A stretch of DNA of 64,000 nt from Kiritimatiellia bacterium (GTDB lineage Bacteria > Verrucomicrobiota > Kiritimatiellia > UBA8416 > YA12-FULL-48-11). The translations under genes were made by a program, and so were the position numbers. Under the pieces are notes generated by a model. The model saw only the letters and a list, made by a program, of their open reading frames with translations, did not search any database and was not told the DNA's origin. Of the stretch, positions 26,986 through 36,101 are shown piece by piece. Location: NCBI GenBank assembly GCA_028716365.1, contig JAQUPZ010000008.1, positions 124,001 to 188,000 of the forward strand. The letters run 5' to 3'. Numbering within the stretch: position 1 is the first letter of the stretch; every line of letters starts with the position of its first letter.

Positions 26986-28467
26986 ATGAACAGACGAAAC
27001 TTTCTGAAATGTGCAGGCGCCTCCGCCACTGCCCTGAGTATTGTTCCCAGCCATGTGATGGGTGGACCCGGCAAAATTGCCCCCAGCGAAAAACTCACTG
27101 TTGCGTTGATTGGCTGTGGTACCCAGGGATTGAGGGAAATGGTGAATATGCTCCCCATGCCCGATGTACAAGTTGTGGCGGTGTGTGACCCGAACAAAGA
27201 CAGTGACGATTACGTTGACTGGTCAAAAAATGGATTACGGAAAAGTATTGCTGCCGCCATAGGAAAACCGGAGTGGAGGGCGGACACGCAGGGTATTCCG
27301 GGCGGACGCGATGTTGGCGGCGAAATGGTGGATTTATATTATGCCAATAAGGCGGGTTCGGACAAATACAAGGGTTGTACCCGCTATGCGGATTTCCGGG
27401 AATTGCTGGAAAAGGAAAAGAGCCTGGATGCGGTCAAAATCATGACCCCGGACCATCTTCATGCGACAATAGCAATAGCGGCAATGAAAGCCGGAAAACA
27501 TGTACTTATGCACAAGCCCCTGGCCAACCGGGTAAAGGAAGCCAGGCTGGTAATCGAAACCGCCCGGAAGACAAGGGTAGCCACTCATTTTATTCCTGCG
27601 GCCTCAGGTGAGCAGGTTTCGATAGCGGCACAGTTGATCAGGGAGGGCGCCATCGGTAATCTCACTGAAATCCATAACTGGTCAAACCGGCCGGTGTGGC
27701 CCCAGTATGCAACACTGCCCACAGACACGCCGCCCATAACCAAAGGATTTGACTGGGACCTGTGGCTGGGACCGTCGTTGGACCGTCCTTATCATCCGAA
27801 TTATACGCATGCCGTATTTCGCGGCTGGTATGAGTTTGGCGGTGGAGCAATTGCGGACATGGGACACTACAGCCTCTGGCGGGTTTTCTCGGAATTCGAC
27901 CTGGATGCTCCAGTCCTGGTGGAATCCACGCCAAGTCATGTTTGTACCCTCAAGGACAAGGTCAGTACCAAAATAAAAAACGATTATTCATTCCCAATGG
28001 CGTGTACAATCCGGTTAAAATTTGCGGCCAAGGGCAACCGGCCTGCAATTAACCTGTTCTGGTACGACGGAGGAATACGTCCTCCAACACCGGAAGAACT
28101 GGAAAAAGAAAATGCCGAATTGCCGATTGAAGGAATGATGTTTGTCGGCGACAAGGGAAAAATACTTGCCGGCTTCCTCTGTCAGAATCCGCGTGTTCTT
28201 TCTTCGCAAAAGAAAGATGTACTGCCTGAGGCCAAACAAAAGAACGTTGACTGGGTCAAGGCATTCAAGGGCGGTGAACCGACAAGCGGCAACTTCCTGC
28301 TTGCCGGCCCGATTTCCGAGGCATTTAATCTTGGCGCAGTTTCCCTGCGCATGGGGGGAAAACGTCTGCTTTGGGATTCCAGTAATATGAAAATCACAAA
28401 CAATTCCGATGCCGAGAAATATCTGACACGTGAATACCGGAAGGGCTGGGAACTGACATCCGTTTAA
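26986..28467 (+). CDS. Tat-exported Gfo/Idh/MocA family oxidoreductase
   Basis: I place the start at the second ATG, 15 bases inside the longest frame, because a TGAGG site lies about nine bases before it and the protein then begins MNRRNFLKCAGAS, a twin-arginine signal. The mature part has the Rossmann NAD(P) motif VALIGCGTQG and the family loop VLMHKPLANRVKEA, where most members have EKP and this one has HKP, an unusual lysine-site context. The C-terminal domain includes WDLWLGPSLDRPYHPNY and a GGGAIADMGHY stretch. Such enzymes oxidise or epimerise sugars or sugar derivatives outside the cytoplasm with tightly bound NADP. It is followed 26 bp later by a Tat-exported isomerase. Confidence 0.88.
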   Translation: MNRRNFLKCAGASATALSIVPSHVMGGPGKIAPSEKLTVALIGCGTQGLREMVNMLPMPDVQVVAVCDPNKDSDDYVDWSKNGLRKSIAAAIGKPEWRADTQGIPGGRDVGGEMVDLYYANKAGSDKYKGCTRYADFRELLEKEKSLDAVKIMTPDHLHATIAIAAMKAGKHVLMHKPLANRVKEARLVIETARKTRVATHFIPAASGEQVSIAAQLIREGAIGNLTEIHNWSNRPVWPQYATLPTDTPPITKGFDWDLWLGPSLDRPYHPNYTHAVFRGWYEFGGGAIADMGHYSLWRVFSEFDLDAPVLVESTPSHVCTLKDKVSTKIKNDYSFPMACTIRLKFAAKGNRPAINLFWYDGGIRPPTPEELEKENAELPIEGMMFVGDKGKILAGFLCQNPRVLSSQKKDVLPEAKQKNVDWVKAFKGGEPTSGNFLLAGPISEAFNLGAVSLRMGGKRLLWDSSNMKITNNSDAEKYLTREYRKGWELTSV

Positions 28468-28493
28468 CTTAGTTTTATTAGGAAAATATCAAT

Positions 28494-29357
28494 ATGAAGA
28501 CAATCACACGAAGAGATTTCATTCGCAAGAGTACGGTGACTGTTGGAGCGGCCTTATTGGCGTGCCAGAAAGCGATTCAAGCCCATGCTGGTCCACTGAA
28601 AATACCTGTTGGCGTGCAAACTTATGTTGTACGCGATATGATTGGAAAGGATTTTGAAGGGACTCTCCGCAAACTGGCCGCCATGGGATACAAGTCGATC
28701 GAGATGTGTTCACCGCCCGGTTATGTAAGCAGTGGGTTCGGTCCTCTGACCAAACTCAAAGCCTCAGAAATGCGCGAAATCATCCATTCCGCGGGACTGC
28801 GTTGCGAAAGTTCTCATTATTCTTTTGGCGAACTGCGGGAAAAACTGGATGAGCGGATAGCATACGCCAGGGAACTGGGTTTGACACAGATGATTGCCTC
28901 CGGGTTCTGGCTAAAGAAGGACGCATCTTTGACTGACTGGTTAAAAGCCGCAGAAGAACTGAACAAGATGGGGGAACGGACGAAAAAAGAAGGGATCCAG
29001 CTTGGTTTTCATAATCATCATTTTGAATTCACGAAGATCGACGGAACACTCGTCTATGATGCGTTGATGGACAAACTTGATCCTGAACTGATAAAAATGC
29101 AGTTCCAGGTGGCGGTGATCAGTATCGGTTATAAAGCCGTTACATATTTAAAGAAATATCCCGGTCGTTTTATTTCATTGCATCTGGCCGACTGGTCGGA
29201 GACGGAGAAAAAATCCGTCCCCATAGGGCAGGGAATAGTGGATTGGAAAGAGCTCTTCGCGGCGGCAAAAGCGGCAGGAGTAAAAAATTATTTTGTTGAG
29301 ATGGGGCTGGACTTGCTTGAATCCAGCAGTGTGTATCTGAACAATCTAAAAGTTTAG
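28494..29357 (+). CDS. Tat-exported sugar phosphate isomerase/epimerase family protein
   Basis: A 287-residue protein with a twin-arginine signal (MKTITRRDFIRKSTVTVGAA) followed by a TIM barrel. Motifs include LAAMGYKSIEM (strand 1 region), LGFHNHHFEF (metal-side His and Glu), FISLHLADWS and the final YFVEMGLDLLES, corresponding to the metal ligands of xylose-isomerase-like enzymes. The stretch GQGIVDWKELFAAAKAAG is typical of the family. It is probably cotranscribed with the upstream Gfo/Idh/MocA protein, and the pair is a common exported duo in PVC bacteria. The substrate is unknown, and a role in modifying a sugar in the periplasm is inferred from the pairing. Confidence 0.88.
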   Translation: MKTITRRDFIRKSTVTVGAALLACQKAIQAHAGPLKIPVGVQTYVVRDMIGKDFEGTLRKLAAMGYKSIEMCSPPGYVSSGFGPLTKLKASEMREIIHSAGLRCESSHYSFGELREKLDERIAYARELGLTQMIASGFWLKKDASLTDWLKAAEELNKMGERTKKEGIQLGFHNHHFEFTKIDGTLVYDALMDKLDPELIKMQFQVAVISIGYKAVTYLKKYPGRFISLHLADWSETEKKSVPIGQGIVDWKELFAAAKAAGVKNYFVEMGLDLLESSSVYLNNLKV

Positions 29358-29452
29358 GTGTTTTACAGGTACTTACTATAAAGCAATTTCTTATAACCAT
29401 AACTGAACCGGCGATGTTGGTGTCGCCCGTTCCCATCAAGGAGGCAGGCTAA

Positions 29453-31825
29453 ATGAACCCTGGGAAGATATTCACAATGGTGGTCGCGCTGGCGGGTGTT
29501 GCAGTTTCGTGTGTACCGTTGAGGCTGTCCACCGATGATTCGCTGGTCATTGCCCGTGACGGGAAAACTCAGTACACGATCGTGTATGCGGACCAGGCCA
29601 CGGAGCCGGAAAAAAAAGCTCTTGATGAGTTGACCAACTTTCTCGGCCGGGTTACCGGTGCTTCATTCACGGTCACCGCGGAATCCGCGCTTTCGGGGAA
29701 AGTTCAGGGAATCTATGTAGGCTGGACCAGGTTTGCAGCTAAGAACGGAATCGAAACGGCGAAACTGGGCGATGAGGAATGGCTCATCCGCAGCGTGGGC
29801 AAGAATCTTATCATCAGCGGCGGGCGGCCGCGGGGTACGCTCTATGCCGTCTATGAGTTTCTGGAGCAGCAGGTCGGCTGTCATTGGCTGGCCCGCGACA
29901 CGGAGGTCATCCCGTCCAGGCTCACGCTGGAAGTCCCCAAACTCAGTATTCAGGCAAAGCCGTTCATCTGGATGCGCGACATCTACACGACCTATAACAC
30001 CATGATGCCAACAGGCGACATGGCCAAACGCCACACCGAATTCCTGACGCGGAACAAGCACAGTATCGGCAATTATCAGGTATATGGTTCACCGGGGGGC
30101 TGCCACACCTTTTTCCAGTATCTGAACGCCCGCGACTGGTTCGAAACGCACCCGGAATACTTCTCTCTGGTCGGCGGTAAGCGGCTTCCGGCCAAGGACG
30201 GCGGCGGCCCTGGACAACTGTGTTTGACGAATCCTGATGTACGCAGGATCGTGGTGGAAAAGCTGCGAGGATTCGTACATAAGGATCGCGAGAAGGCCGC
30301 AAAGGCGGGAGTTCCGCCACCGCGGATTTACGACATCAGCCAGAATGATGCGGGGGCGGCCGAATGCCAGTGCGAGAACTGCCAGACAATCGCGAAACGC
30401 GAAGGGTCGGAAAGCGGACCCATGATCGATTTCATCAACGCCATTGCCGACAGCATCAAGAATGAATACCCCGATATTCTGCTCCAGACTTTCGCGTATA
30501 ACCGGACCGAGCCGCCGCCCAAGGCCCTGAAGCCGCGTGACAACGTGATTGTCAGGTGGTGCGACGTATACAGCGTGGTGGACCTGGTACGTCCCCTTAA
30601 CCATCCTAAAAATTTCAAGAATTACGGGGAAATCCTGGCGTGGGGCAAGATCGCCCCGCACCTGGCCATTTGGGACTACTGGATCAGCTATGGGTATTAC
30701 CATTTTCCCACGCCGTATTGCATGATCCAGTGTATCGGTCCGGACATGAAGCTGTTTGTCGACATGCACGCGGAAACCATGTTCTGCGAATCCGAGGAGG
30801 ATCACGAACATGGCGAGAATTTCACGGCGCTCAAGTACTGGCTGGGCTACAAAATGATGGTGAATCCTTACCAGCCGGTTGAGCCGCTGATTCAGACTTT
30901 TATGAAAGGGTATTTCGGTGCCGCCGCGCCCCGAGTAGACGAATACATAAAATACCTCCAGGGACGCATAGACAAGGAAGCAGACTTCTGCATGGTGCGT
31001 AACTCCCCGCATAAGCTCAAATACCTGGATCTGGATTTTTTCCGCACCGCGGAGATGTTCTTTGAGTCAGCCGAGGCGCTGGTCAAGCCGGGTAGTCTGG
31101 AGAGCCTGCATGTTCAGAGGGAACGTCTCGTCGTGGACGGGGCCCTGCTTTACCTCTGGCCGTGGCTGGACCGTAAGCTGTCACCGGAAGAAAAAATGCC
31201 GTTTGACCATGAGGCCGTGATCAGCCGGTATGAGACAAACTGGCATGCGCAGTTCAAAGCATTCTTTTCCGAAAAAGCGCAAGCCCTGCGCGAAGTCAAA
31301 ACTGCCAGGTTGGCCGCACTGTTCCGGGACCCCAAGTTACCCGAAGAATTCCGTAAACTGCCATCCCGCGAGGTGGCGGATTTCAACTGGCTCACGTTCT
31401 CGCCTTACTCACCGGGACGTCAGAATTTTGTTGAGGATACGGAGGCTGCCGGCGGAATGACTGCCGCGTTTGTGGAGAATAAGGAAAAAACAGATGATCA
31501 TAAGAAGCCGCTGATGTTTGGGGTGGCGGGCGGAAAAACTGTCACTCTCAAACCAGAAGAAGTGCCGCAGGATGGAAAGTATCATGTCTTTAAGATTGGG
31601 CGGACCAATGTGAAGAAGGGAACGACCATCTGGGCCCATGCAAACAGGAGTATGGGCGTGAACGTTGACCGGTTAGTGGTGGCGGATGCCAAAGACCCGA
31701 AGGTCAATGTTTGGGACGCGTATATCTCCCTGAAGGTCAAAGGCCCGGACTACGTCAAGGCTTCGACGGCAAGCAATGGCTTATGGATGGACCGTGTCCT
31801 GCTGGTGAAGCCGCCGAAAGATTAG
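29453..31825 (+). CDS. Exported DUF4838 family protein
   Basis: A 790-residue protein preceded by AAGGAGGC, nine bases before the ATG. The N-terminus is a short hydrophobic signal, possibly lipoprotein-like (LAGVAVSC). Residues ~25-160 resemble the alpha-glucuronidase/GH67-type N-terminal domain (DELTNFLGRVTGASF, then GTLYAVYEFLEQQVGCHWLA). The DUF4838 core follows (YFSLVGGKRLPAKDGG, ISQNDAGAAECQCENCQ, LLQTFAYNRTEPPPKALKPRDN), with a CQCENC cysteine pair. The C-terminal part is beta-rich. Proteins of this family are assumed to be glycoside hydrolases or binding proteins in polysaccharide use, but no activity is established to my knowledge. It follows two Tat-exported sugar enzymes by 95 bp. 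Confidence 0.85.
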   Translation: MNPGKIFTMVVALAGVAVSCVPLRLSTDDSLVIARDGKTQYTIVYADQATEPEKKALDELTNFLGRVTGASFTVTAESALSGKVQGIYVGWTRFAAKNGIETAKLGDEEWLIRSVGKNLIISGGRPRGTLYAVYEFLEQQVGCHWLARDTEVIPSRLTLEVPKLSIQAKPFIWMRDIYTTYNTMMPTGDMAKRHTEFLTRNKHSIGNYQVYGSPGGCHTFFQYLNARDWFETHPEYFSLVGGKRLPAKDGGGPGQLCLTNPDVRRIVVEKLRGFVHKDREKAAKAGVPPPRIYDISQNDAGAAECQCENCQTIAKREGSESGPMIDFINAIADSIKNEYPDILLQTFAYNRTEPPPKALKPRDNVIVRWCDVYSVVDLVRPLNHPKNFKNYGEILAWGKIAPHLAIWDYWISYGYYHFPTPYCMIQCIGPDMKLFVDMHAETMFCESEEDHEHGENFTALKYWLGYKMMVNPYQPVEPLIQTFMKGYFGAAAPRVDEYIKYLQGRIDKEADFCMVRNSPHKLKYLDLDFFRTAEMFFESAEALVKPGSLESLHVQRERLVVDGALLYLWPWLDRKLSPEEKMPFDHEAVISRYETNWHAQFKAFFSEKAQALREVKTARLAALFRDPKLPEEFRKLPSREVADFNWLTFSPYSPGRQNFVEDTEAAGGMTAAFVENKEKTDDHKKPLMFGVAGGKTVTLKPEEVPQDGKYHVFKIGRTNVKKGTTIWAHANRSMGVNVDRLVVADAKDPKVNVWDAYISLKVKGPDYVKASTASNGLWMDRVLLVKPPKD

Positions 31826-31917
31826 AGGACGGATGCCGCCGTAGATACGCGTTTTGTAAGTTCAGCCACGATGGTTTTGTACCAGAGAAATTCAGAACAA
31901 ACACATCAGTAAAATGT

Positions 31918-32337
31918 CTATTTGGTTTTCTGGATTATATCGGCGAGATCCTTGAGGAGCTTCTCGTTGATGTATTCCGGAAATGTCTTTTTAAAGTCCT
32001 CCAGTTGTGAGCGGAGGGATTCGGTTTTCACGCCGCGTTCGGCTGCGCATCGCATGTTTTCTGCCAGGGCTGTCAGGGGGGATATGCCGGGATCCGGCCA
32101 TATCACTGCAAACTTGTCGGCCTGCCGTGTTTCCGCGCCACGCGCGCCGGCGGTTGCCACGGGAAGCGTAACTTCGTATTTCGCGGGCTTTATACTTTTA
32201 GACTTCTCCATGATGTCTTTCAACATGGTGTTGAGCTTGGTTTTCTGGCTGCCGCCGGATCCTTCGCTGGCGGCGGGCAGTGTTGCGGTGTACAGGCATA
32301 TGGCAGGAATCAAGGCTAACAAGATTACTGTTCTCAT
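31918..32337 (-). CDS. Small exported hypothetical protein
   Basis: A 139-residue protein with a clear signal peptide (MRTVILLALIPAICLYTATLPAA). The mature part is mostly helical and charged, with a segment KYEVTLPVATAGARGAETRQ and no motif I recognise. It starts ten bases after the stop of the 1208-residue NHL/transglutaminase gene on the same strand, so it is almost certainly cotranscribed with it and may be its partner. An AAGGAGACGATC site precedes the ATG. Family unknown to me. Confidence 0.65.
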   Translation of the reverse strand: MRTVILLALIPAICLYTATLPAASEGSGGSQKTKLNTMLKDIMEKSKSIKPAKYEVTLPVATAGARGAETRQADKFAVIWPDPGISPLTALAENMRCAAERGVKTESLRSQLEDFKKTFPEYINEKLLKDLADIIQKTK

Positions 32338-32347
32338 GATCGTCTCC

Positions 32348-35300
32348 TTATTCTAGCAGTTGTCCAAGTTCCGGATAATCACCCACAATTTTTGCGTCCA
32401 GTTTCTTTGCTTCCTGAAAAGCTTTGCGTGCCGGGATAAGTTGGCCTGCCTTGAGATGGGCAAGGGCAATGTTAATCTGTATGGTGGCGGTATGTTTTTC
32501 TGAGTCGGCTTTCTTGTAGAACTGAAGCGCCTTTGGATAATCATTCTGCATGAAGGCAATGTTGCCAAGCGCCTGGCTGACTGCCGGATCGTTCTGCCGT
32601 TCCTTCTGGGCCCGTAACGCATATTCCTCCGCCTGGTCAAAAACACCGACCTCGGCGTATGAACGGGCAAGCATCATCAGAAGGGACATGTTTTTTGGTT
32701 CACGGTCCAGCCACTGCCTGAATATTGCCAGGCGTTTTTCTACCTGTCGCAGGTTCAATGCATCAAGTTCCCTCTTGAGCAGTACGCCCAACACGCTTGT
32801 CTTTGGCATGGGCATCTCGCGCTCCATGGGTGGTAAGGATACCGTTTGATATGTCTTCCACGAATCCGCGATGTCAATAATACCTATTTGTTTCTCCTTG
32901 CTGTAACGCGCAAACAGGCCGGCCGCCACCCTCCATGCTGATATAAACGGACTGCCCAGCAGTGTTGTCTCGACTGGAACATAATAATCGCCCTTGTGCT
33001 GGAGCAGGAGATCCTCCGAGAGGCCGAGCGCATCTATGGCCTGTTTGCCTTTCTCCAGTTTGAATGCAGTAAAGATATGACCCGGCGATGTCACCATGAT
33101 CGTATCAATGCCCGCACCTTCAAGCAGCGATGCGTAGAGAACGGAAAGATCATCACAATCACCGCTCATTCGCAAAAGGGTTTCACGCGGGAATTGGACG
33201 TAGTCGATTGTTTTATCCTTTGACATTTTGGAGAAATTGAATGGTTGAATGGGATCGGGCATATAATACATGCCCAGGCTCTGCATTGCATCAAACAGGG
33301 CGAGGGCCTTGAACAGGTTTGAATCCAGGTCGGACTGGATGGTCTGGTCGCTGGCTGTTTTAACTGCCTGTCTCGTGAACATTTGAACATCCTGATCCTT
33401 GGGTGTTACAAAGCATGCTATCATCTGTTCCTTTGCCCAGTTGATGCTGTTTCGCCCGAGCAGTTCAACGTTGAGGTTTTTCTCGATTGGCGGCTGTCCG
33501 TCGCCAAGCAGGATCTGAACTTGGGCGCCAAGCCGGGTGTTTTCTACAAAGGTGAGCACATTGCGGTTCAGTGTGGCTTTCAGTTTGTATTCGGCCGTGG
33601 AGAAAGGCTTCAACGGCGGAATATCGGTTTCCGTCGGGTTGTCCATGATGGCTTTTGCATAGAACAGCGCCTTGCAGGCAGGAGTTGCCTTTCCTCCATC
33701 ATTCGAAAGTGTCAACTTGATCTCAGGATTGTCGTGGTAAGTCTGGTAGATGGCTCCCATGATCGGCGGAGCTTCACAGGAAATTATGGAGACCACGTAT
33801 TTTACCATGCCGCTCTGGTCGAGGTGCCTGGCATAATCGGCCAATAATTCTCCGTAGCGCGGGTCAGGGTTATTCCTCTGGCCTGTCCTGAGGACGGCGA
33901 TGGCATCTTCGATTTGTTTGTCCTGTTTGTAGCATGCCGCAAGTGTCAGGCATTCTTCTACTGAATCCTTCTTGTTCTGTATTATGCCACGGATGGCAGT
34001 TTTGGCCCTGTCCACCTGGACTTTTGACGGGAACTTGCCATCCGATTTCAAATACGCCATAAGCGCTAACCTCGTTGCCCTGATATCATCAGGTGTCCCG
34101 CTGAAATCCCGGGAAAGGAAAGGCTGTAGAACACGCATGGCCTCACCCCAATCGCTGTTTCCGACGGCCAGTTCAGCCTGGCTCAATACCCCTGCGGTAC
34201 GTAAATGGTATGACATCAGTCTGGATGGCTTTCCCGCATCGACTATACGCAGTGTTCCGTCCGGATAGACCATGAAATCGACTGGAGATTTCCAATCCGG
34301 TTCCCTCATCCCGCGGCTTCCGAACTGAAAGGTGACTTTTCCTTCGTCATCAACTACCAATACCTTGGCATTTCTGCTGTCAAGCACCATGAGAAAACCG
34401 TTCGGGTCCGATTGGACAGCTGTAAGATTGACGCGGGAAGAGGGCGGTTTTATCTCTATGTTCCGTACAAAACTGCCATTTGTAGAAAAGAAATGAATTA
34501 TGTTGCGACCACTGTCCAGCACGGCCAATTGTCCCTTGTGCCAGGTAATATCCCGCAGGTATCCTATTTCCTCCGGCAGGACGGTCCCTTTCTTGCCGAA
34601 CTTTGTGCTCATTATGCCATCCTCGCTGAAAACCTTTATTTCGGTGTCGCCGCAGTCGGACATGACCAGCGCATTTCCCGGGGCTGCAAGAATTCTTGTG
34701 ACATCATCGAGCTTGCCTTCGCCGCACACGAAATCGAACGAGCCATCCGAGAGCTTAAAGGCGAAAACCTCTGATTTCGAACGGTCAAAAACGTACAGCC
34801 TGGCGGCGTTGACATGGGCTGCGGATATATTTTTAATCTCCGGATGTTTGAATTCCTGTTTCTTGTCGCCTTGTGTAAGGATTACAGTCTTGGTGATCGT
34901 GTCAAAAAGAACCATGCCATTCGACAGCAGGCTGATCACTTTACTGTCTGCTGTTTCCGTTGTTGTCCTGCTTAACTGGTATTCCGGCGCCCGTGTCTGG
35001 GCAGGCAGGATGCGGGAAGGAGTGTCGAAAGAAAATATCTGAATATCCTTGTCGATTCTATCCAGGGCAATAATGTTTCCGTCAGAATCACAAGTGAGGT
35101 CAGACAGGTTTGTGAACTGTCCCCGCCCGTTTCCTTTTGATCCTAGACCTGCCATTTGTTTTCCCCGTGCAGTCCACTTGTAAATCTTCTGTGCGCTGTC
35201 GATGCCAAGTAGTTCCCCCGAATCAAGGGCCATAAGTTTCTTGACTATCTTGTAATCGCCTTCAAGAGGGCGTTCGATAATGAACCGGCCTTCACGCGAG

Positions 35301-35974
35301 AAAAAGACGATGTTGCGGGATTTTGAATCCACTGCGGCAAGAGTGCCATCGGCAAGGACAGTCATGGATGAAACGGAAAATCGCGGTTTTTTGCCGTTTA
35401 CATCCAAAGGGAGGTGTATGGAAAACAGGTGCGTCCCATCCATTATAAAAGCCTTGATATCATTCTCTCCTTTGTCACCGATATACAGGATTCCCGTTGT
35501 GTCTATGGCCAGACATGTCGGGGAAGAGAGACGATCCGGTGCCTTCAACATAAGATTCATGGTCTTTTCAAGTTTCCCGTCTGGACTGAAGGAGAGAAGG
35601 ATGCTTTTCGCTGCACTAAAAAAGCTCCTTCCTGCATCAAATACCAGAATACTGTTACGAGTCTGGTCGAACTGCAGGCCGATGATATCTTTGGGAATAT
35701 AACCGGGAACCTGGGTGAGATTTATCCGGTTTGTTTCGGCTAATTCACTGTTCAAGAATACCAGGTTATTACTTTGGCAATCGTACATAACAAAACCCGG
35801 CTGTTTGCCCAGGGATGTCAGATAGGTCGGAACCTGGCAGGGAGTTGAACGCTGTGCAACGAACTTGAAGCCTTCCAGTGCTTTTGCCGCCCGGGTTGTG
35901 TAAATTAATGCCAAGCATATTAAACAAACAGATATTATCCTGGACCGGATAATCATACGTATTATTACAGACAT
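32348..35974 (-). CDS. Exported giant: NHL-type propeller, transglutaminase-like and TPR domains
   Basis: A 1208-residue protein with a basic N-terminus and one hydrophobic signal (about residues 9-32). Residues ~35-600 carry NHL/beta-propeller repeats (PTCLAIDTTGILYIGDKGEN, LAVLDSGRNIIHFFSTNG, FLMVLDSRNAKVLVVDDEG). Two propellers are likely. Residues ~650-740 look TPR-like. A transglutaminase-like core follows: MSGDCDDLSVLYASLLEGAG with its Cys, then SPGHIFTAFK with a His, placing a Cys-His pair about 25-30 residues apart. The C-terminal 150 residues are TPRs (LMMLARSYAEVGVFDQAEEY, then NIAFMQNDYPKALQFY). It may process or sense an envelope polypeptide. It is divergent from the adenylate cyclase gene and has a good promoter upstream. 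Confidence 0.75.
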   Translation of the reverse strand: MSVIIRMIIRSRIISVCLICLALIYTTRAAKALEGFKFVAQRSTPCQVPTYLTSLGKQPGFVMYDCQSNNLVFLNSELAETNRINLTQVPGYIPKDIIGLQFDQTRNSILVFDAGRSFFSAAKSILLSFSPDGKLEKTMNLMLKAPDRLSSPTCLAIDTTGILYIGDKGENDIKAFIMDGTHLFSIHLPLDVNGKKPRFSVSSMTVLADGTLAAVDSKSRNIVFFSREGRFIIERPLEGDYKIVKKLMALDSGELLGIDSAQKIYKWTARGKQMAGLGSKGNGRGQFTNLSDLTCDSDGNIIALDRIDKDIQIFSFDTPSRILPAQTRAPEYQLSRTTTETADSKVISLLSNGMVLFDTITKTVILTQGDKKQEFKHPEIKNISAAHVNAARLYVFDRSKSEVFAFKLSDGSFDFVCGEGKLDDVTRILAAPGNALVMSDCGDTEIKVFSEDGIMSTKFGKKGTVLPEEIGYLRDITWHKGQLAVLDSGRNIIHFFSTNGSFVRNIEIKPPSSRVNLTAVQSDPNGFLMVLDSRNAKVLVVDDEGKVTFQFGSRGMREPDWKSPVDFMVYPDGTLRIVDAGKPSRLMSYHLRTAGVLSQAELAVGNSDWGEAMRVLQPFLSRDFSGTPDDIRATRLALMAYLKSDGKFPSKVQVDRAKTAIRGIIQNKKDSVEECLTLAACYKQDKQIEDAIAVLRTGQRNNPDPRYGELLADYARHLDQSGMVKYVVSIISCEAPPIMGAIYQTYHDNPEIKLTLSNDGGKATPACKALFYAKAIMDNPTETDIPPLKPFSTAEYKLKATLNRNVLTFVENTRLGAQVQILLGDGQPPIEKNLNVELLGRNSINWAKEQMIACFVTPKDQDVQMFTRQAVKTASDQTIQSDLDSNLFKALALFDAMQSLGMYYMPDPIQPFNFSKMSKDKTIDYVQFPRETLLRMSGDCDDLSVLYASLLEGAGIDTIMVTSPGHIFTAFKLEKGKQAIDALGLSEDLLLQHKGDYYVPVETTLLGSPFISAWRVAAGLFARYSKEKQIGIIDIADSWKTYQTVSLPPMEREMPMPKTSVLGVLLKRELDALNLRQVEKRLAIFRQWLDREPKNMSLLMMLARSYAEVGVFDQAEEYALRAQKERQNDPAVSQALGNIAFMQNDYPKALQFYKKADSEKHTATIQINIALAHLKAGQLIPARKAFQEAKKLDAKIVGDYPELGQLLE

Positions 35975-36017
35975 AACCCCTCCCGTTGGTCGTTAATCTC
36001 TCATCCGAAAGAAATAG

Positions 36018-36045
36018 TTAGCACACACGACATCAAGTTTATAAT
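36018..36045 (+). promoter_or_regulatory. Candidate promoter of the CHASE2 cyclase gene
   Basis: A consensus TATAAT lies at 36040-36045 with a weak TTAGCA at 36018-36023, 16 bases upstream. An 8-bp inverted repeat (GACATCAA at 36029-36036, TTGATGTC at 36062-36069) straddles it. Its -10 overlaps that of the opposing promoter, so the two should interfere. Confidence 0.4.
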
Positions 36046-36071
36046 ATACGTCCAGCCGGATTTGATGTCAA
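36043..36071 (-). promoter_or_regulatory. Sigma70-type promoter of the NHL/transglutaminase operon
   Basis: Reading the minus strand, TTGACA (36071-36066) is followed after exactly 17 bases by TATATT (36048-36043), a near-consensus promoter. Transcription would start near 36036 and leave a leader of about 60 bases before the ATG at 35974, which has GGGAGGGG just ahead of it. Confidence 0.6.
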
Positions 36072-36101
36072 GAAACGCCGGAATACCAATAGGAGTAACT
36101 T

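Noticed and set aside
30089-31012. A 307-residue minus-strand frame inside the DUF4838 gene
   Set aside because: Antisense to a gene with clear family motifs; the peptide has no recognisable domain or start context.
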